DNA of 6,960 nt from Gp6-AA40 sp050742535 (GTDB lineage Bacteria; Acidobacteriota; Vicinamibacteria; Vicinamibacterales; UBA2999). Positions 5,381 through 6,960 of the stretch are shown here, piece by piece. Position 1 is the stretch's first letter. The number at the start of each line of letters is the position of its first letter. The notes under the pieces are model-generated. The model saw only the letters and a list, made by a program, of their open reading frames with translations. It did no database searches and had not been told where the DNA came from. The position numbers were made by a program, and so were the translations under genes. The DNA is taken from the NCBI GenBank assembly GCA_050742535.1, contig JBOGIQ010000325.1, positions 1 through 6,960 of the forward strand, written 5' to 3'.

Positions 5381-6265
5381 ATGGCTCCACGGCCGGGAAC
5401 GTCCTCGACTCGCATCCGGCTGATGCTCCTCGGTGCATTCGTCGCCGGCATTGCCATCGTGTACCGGGAGGTCGTGCAGGAACTGGTTCGCGCCTGGAGC
5501 ACCGATACCAATTATTCACATGGCTTCCTGATTCCGCCTATCGCGGCGTTTCTCGCGTGGGAGCGCCGCGATCGATTCCTGGCCCCGCCGCCGCGGCCGG
5601 CCCACGCCGGCCTTGTGATCGTCGGCGGAAGCGCGCTCGTGGTCGCGCTCGGCGGAGGCGAGTTTCTGACGCGCGTGTCGCTGGTTGCCGCTGTCGGTGG
5701 CGCGGTGCTGGCGGTCTTCGGGTGGGCGCGGTTCCGGGCCGTTGCCTTTCCGCTGGCAATCCTGCTGCTGATGATCCCGCTGCCGGCGCCGATCTTCGAT
5801 CGCCTCGAGTCGCCGCTGCAAATCGCCACGTCCGTGTTCAGCGAAGCGCTGATCCGCACGGCAGGTATTCCAGTGTTGCGCGACGGCAATCTGCTCGCGC
5901 TGGGGAACGTCACGCTTGAAGTCGCGAAGGAATGCAGCGGCATTCGAACGACGATTTCCCTCGTAGTGCTCGGGCTTGCCTTTGGGTATTCGGCCGACCC
6001 CCGCCGCTGGGCGCGACTGTTCGTCCTCGCTGTGATCGTCCCGGTCGTGATCCTGACCAACGGCATGCGCGTCGCCGCAACTGCGGTTTCGGCGCACTTT
6101 TACGGCCGGGAAGCCGCCACCGGATTCCTGCACGATCTGTATGGGTGGCTCGCATTCGTCGCCGCCTTCGCTACACTGGTGCTGATTCATCGTCTGCTGG
6201 TCCGGGCAGCCGAGACCCGTGGTCCGGCGCCCGGCACTTCTGCGAATGCATACATCCACTCCTGA
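5381..6265 (+). CDS. Exosortase (XrtA/EpsH-type transpeptidase-like membrane protein)
   Basis: This 294-residue integral membrane protein, from ATG 5381, has about eight hydrophobic segments. Exosortases recognise C-terminal PEP-CTERM-type sorting signals, cleave them and pass the proteins to the cell surface. The proposed catalytic triad is visible: Cys185 in AKECSGIRTT, Arg230 in TNGMRVAAT and His251 in GFLHDLYGW. The N-terminal family signature NYSHGFLIPPIAAFLAW is at ~44-60, and IPLPAPIFDRLESPLQ (~132-147) is also typical. The frame stays open back to 5213, but that extension is polar, would overlap the cyclase start and lacks family features; ATG 5381 fits the family N-terminus better. 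GTG 5366 and ATG 5423 remain alternatives. No EpsI/DUF3485 domain follows the membrane part, and no PEP-CTERM substrate gene is present here. It is probably co-transcribed with the NusG-like gene 12 nt downstream. Confidence 0.92.
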   Translation: MAPRPGTSSTRIRLMLLGAFVAGIAIVYREVVQELVRAWSTDTNYSHGFLIPPIAAFLAWERRDRFLAPPPRPAHAGLVIVGGSALVVALGGGEFLTRVSLVAAVGGAVLAVFGWARFRAVAFPLAILLLMIPLPAPIFDRLESPLQIATSVFSEALIRTAGIPVLRDGNLLALGNVTLEVAKECSGIRTTISLVVLGLAFGYSADPRRWARLFVLAVIVPVVILTNGMRVAATAVSAHFYGREAATGFLHDLYGWLAFVAAFATLVLIHRLLVRAAETRGPAPGTSANAYIHS

Positions 6266-6277
6266 GGCCCCCACAGC

Positions 6278-6796
6278 ATGACCCTTTCGGAGGATTCCAC
6301 CGGGGAGTCCTTGCCGTGGTTCGCGGTGTGGACCAGGTCGCGCCACGAACAAGTCGTCCGCGAGCAACTACAGCAGAAACACATCGAGGTCTTCCTGCCG
6401 ACCATCACCAAGTGGAGCCGGTGGAAGGACCGCAAGAAGAAAATCGATTGGCCACTGTTCCCCGGGTACTGTTTCGCCCGATTCGAGCCACAGAACCGGC
6501 TGGCGGTTCTCAAGTGCACCGGCGTCGTCAGCATCGTCTCGGTTGAAGGCGAGCCGGCGCCGATCCCCGAGCACCAAATCGACGGAATCAAGCGTCTGAT
6601 TGAGAGCGAGCTCGCCTTCGATCCCGTTCCCATGCTGCAGGAGGGAATGATGGTCGAGGTAGTCCACGGACCCCTCAAGCGCGTGATCGGCCGCCTGGTG
6701 CGCAAGAACGAGAAGGCGCGGCTGGTGCTGTCGGTGGATCTGATCGGCCAGGGAGTCAGCGTCGAAGTCGATGCAGCCGACGTCAAGCCGTACTGA
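6278..6796 (+). CDS. NusG-like transcription antiterminator (UpxY/LoaP/RfaH class)
   Basis: This 172-residue protein has an NGN domain (~13-108) with WFAVWTRSRHEQVVREQL (14-31), EVFLPT (37-42) and PLFPGYCFARF (59-69). A KOW-type beta domain follows (~120-172: LQEGMMVEVVHGPLKRVIGRL...). It binds the RNA polymerase clamp and modulates pausing or termination. The short length, the FLPT plus basic W-x-R/K stretch (46-55) and the neighbouring exosortase point to a specialised paralogue rather than housekeeping NusG. Such paralogues typically sit at the front of exopolysaccharide operons and let polymerase read through terminators there. The start is ATG 6278. TGAGG at 6263-6267, overlapping the exosortase stop codon, supplies a Shine-Dalgarno site at about 10-nt spacing, which suggests coupled translation. 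A hairpin with a possible U-tract follows the stop. The operon it would serve lies beyond the window. Confidence 0.92.
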   Translation: MTLSEDSTGESLPWFAVWTRSRHEQVVREQLQQKHIEVFLPTITKWSRWKDRKKKIDWPLFPGYCFARFEPQNRLAVLKCTGVVSIVSVEGEPAPIPEHQIDGIKRLIESELAFDPVPMLQEGMMVEVVHGPLKRVIGRLVRKNEKARLVLSVDLIGQGVSVEVDAADVKPY

Positions 6797-6801
6797 AGCG
6801 G

Positions 6802-6824
6802 GTCCGCCTGAAGGCGGACACTAC
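6802..6824 (-). repeat. GTAG-headed CCTTCAGG palindrome (copy 2)
   Basis: GTCCGCCT-GA-AGGCGGAC (6802-6819) is a perfect inverted repeat with 8-nt arms, followed by A and CTAC (6821-6824). On the minus strand it reads GTAG, one base, then the palindrome with a CCT-TC-AGG core. This matches the plan of the element at 1309-1334, which has the opposite orientation and 10-nt arms. It starts 6 nt after the NusG-like stop codon. Confidence 0.6.
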
Positions 6825-6843
6825 GTACGAGCGGACAGTTTTT
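6802..6843 (+). terminator. Possible rho-independent terminator or attenuator after the NusG-like gene
   Basis: GTCCGC (6802-6807) can pair either with the near arm (to 6819) or with a second GCGGAC at 6831-6836. The second pairing is followed by AG and five T residues (6839-6843), like a terminator with a long loop. The near-arm hairpin is more stable but is followed by no T run. The two folds exclude each other, which is the logic of an attenuator. This is weak as a plain terminator. Confidence 0.3.
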
Positions 6844-6905
6844 ACGCGATTACACGATTCGGCATTACGTGATGCCGCCCGTCCCACAAACCCCTTGAAG
6901 AATCG
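6844..6905. other. AT-richer spacer with small repeats
   Basis: After the T run are two near-identical 8-mers in tandem, ACGCGATT (6844-6851) and ACACGATT (6852-6859). A near-palindrome, GGCATTACGTGATGCC, follows at 6861-6876 with one mismatched pair. It may be the upstream regulatory region of the next gene. I find no clear -35/-10 pair and no GG-N10-GC element here. Confidence 0.3.
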
Positions 6906-6960
6906 ATGTTCCGCCGAGGAACAGCCCTTGATTCCCCCGCGCCGGCGTCTTCCCTCGTGG
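6906..6960 (+). CDS. Possible start of a further gene (3' cut by window end)
   Basis: ATG at 6906 opens a frame that stays open to the window edge (about 18 codons, beginning MFRRGTALDSPAPASSL). GAAGA at 6897-6901 gives a weak, rather close ribosome binding site. There is too little sequence for identity. From context an exopolysaccharide biosynthesis or export gene would be expected, but this is only inference. Confidence 0.25.
   Translation, partial: MFRRGTALDSPAPASSLV

Noticed and set aside
1..6960. CRISPR array, tRNA, rRNA or insertion sequence
   Set aside because: I saw no regularly spaced identical repeats, cloverleaf-like sequence, rRNA core motifs or transposase-like protein in any frame.

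Overview
The window is GC-rich, densely coding bacterial DNA. The gene content and two dispersed-repeat-like palindromes suggest a soil-type Acidobacteriota, possibly class Vicinamibacteria. That content is a receiver-less sigma-54 activator with an unusual C-terminus, a GAF-GGDEF protein, a REC-HD-GYP protein, an exosortase and a NusG-like antiterminator. The taxonomic guess is inference from gene style, not from a marker gene.

Layout. Bases 1-669 (+) are the 3' part of a gene with a long Pro/Ala-rich stretch and a C-terminal NTF2/SnoaL-like domain. It converges on a secreted metzincin-type zinc protease (700-1479, -). Bases 1480-1676 are non-coding and hold a degenerate 9-nt CACGAAG repeat. 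Three signalling genes then run leftward on the minus strand. In transcription order they are a GAF-GGDEF diguanylate cyclase (4073-5224), a sigma-54 AAA+ activator (2762-3910) and a REC-HD-GYP c-di-GMP phosphodiesterase (1677-2711). Diverging from the cyclase, on the plus strand, are an exosortase (5381-6265) and, 12 nt later, a NusG/UpxY-like antiterminator (6278-6796). The last ~160 bases hold a palindrome, a possible terminator or attenuator, and perhaps the first codons of another gene.

How the parts may work together. The cyclase makes c-di-GMP and the HD-GYP protein degrades it. Exosortases process and sort PEP-CTERM-type proteins to the surface, usually beside exopolysaccharide genes. 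UpxY/LoaP-like NusG paralogues promote read-through of long polysaccharide operons. The simplest reading is the regulatory edge of a c-di-GMP-linked exopolysaccharide/exosortase locus continuing past base 6960.

The most interesting signal is non-coding. GG-N10-GC sigma-54 (-24/-12) elements with a TTGC -12 box lie upstream of the cyclase, the activator and, more weakly, the exosortase, each pointing at its gene. Two related inverted repeats (half-site CCYCRGA) bracket the cyclase gene at distances suited to an upstream activator site. This suggests a compact autoregulated sigma-54 circuit driving the cyclase and exosortase. It is a hypothesis read by eye and not tested.
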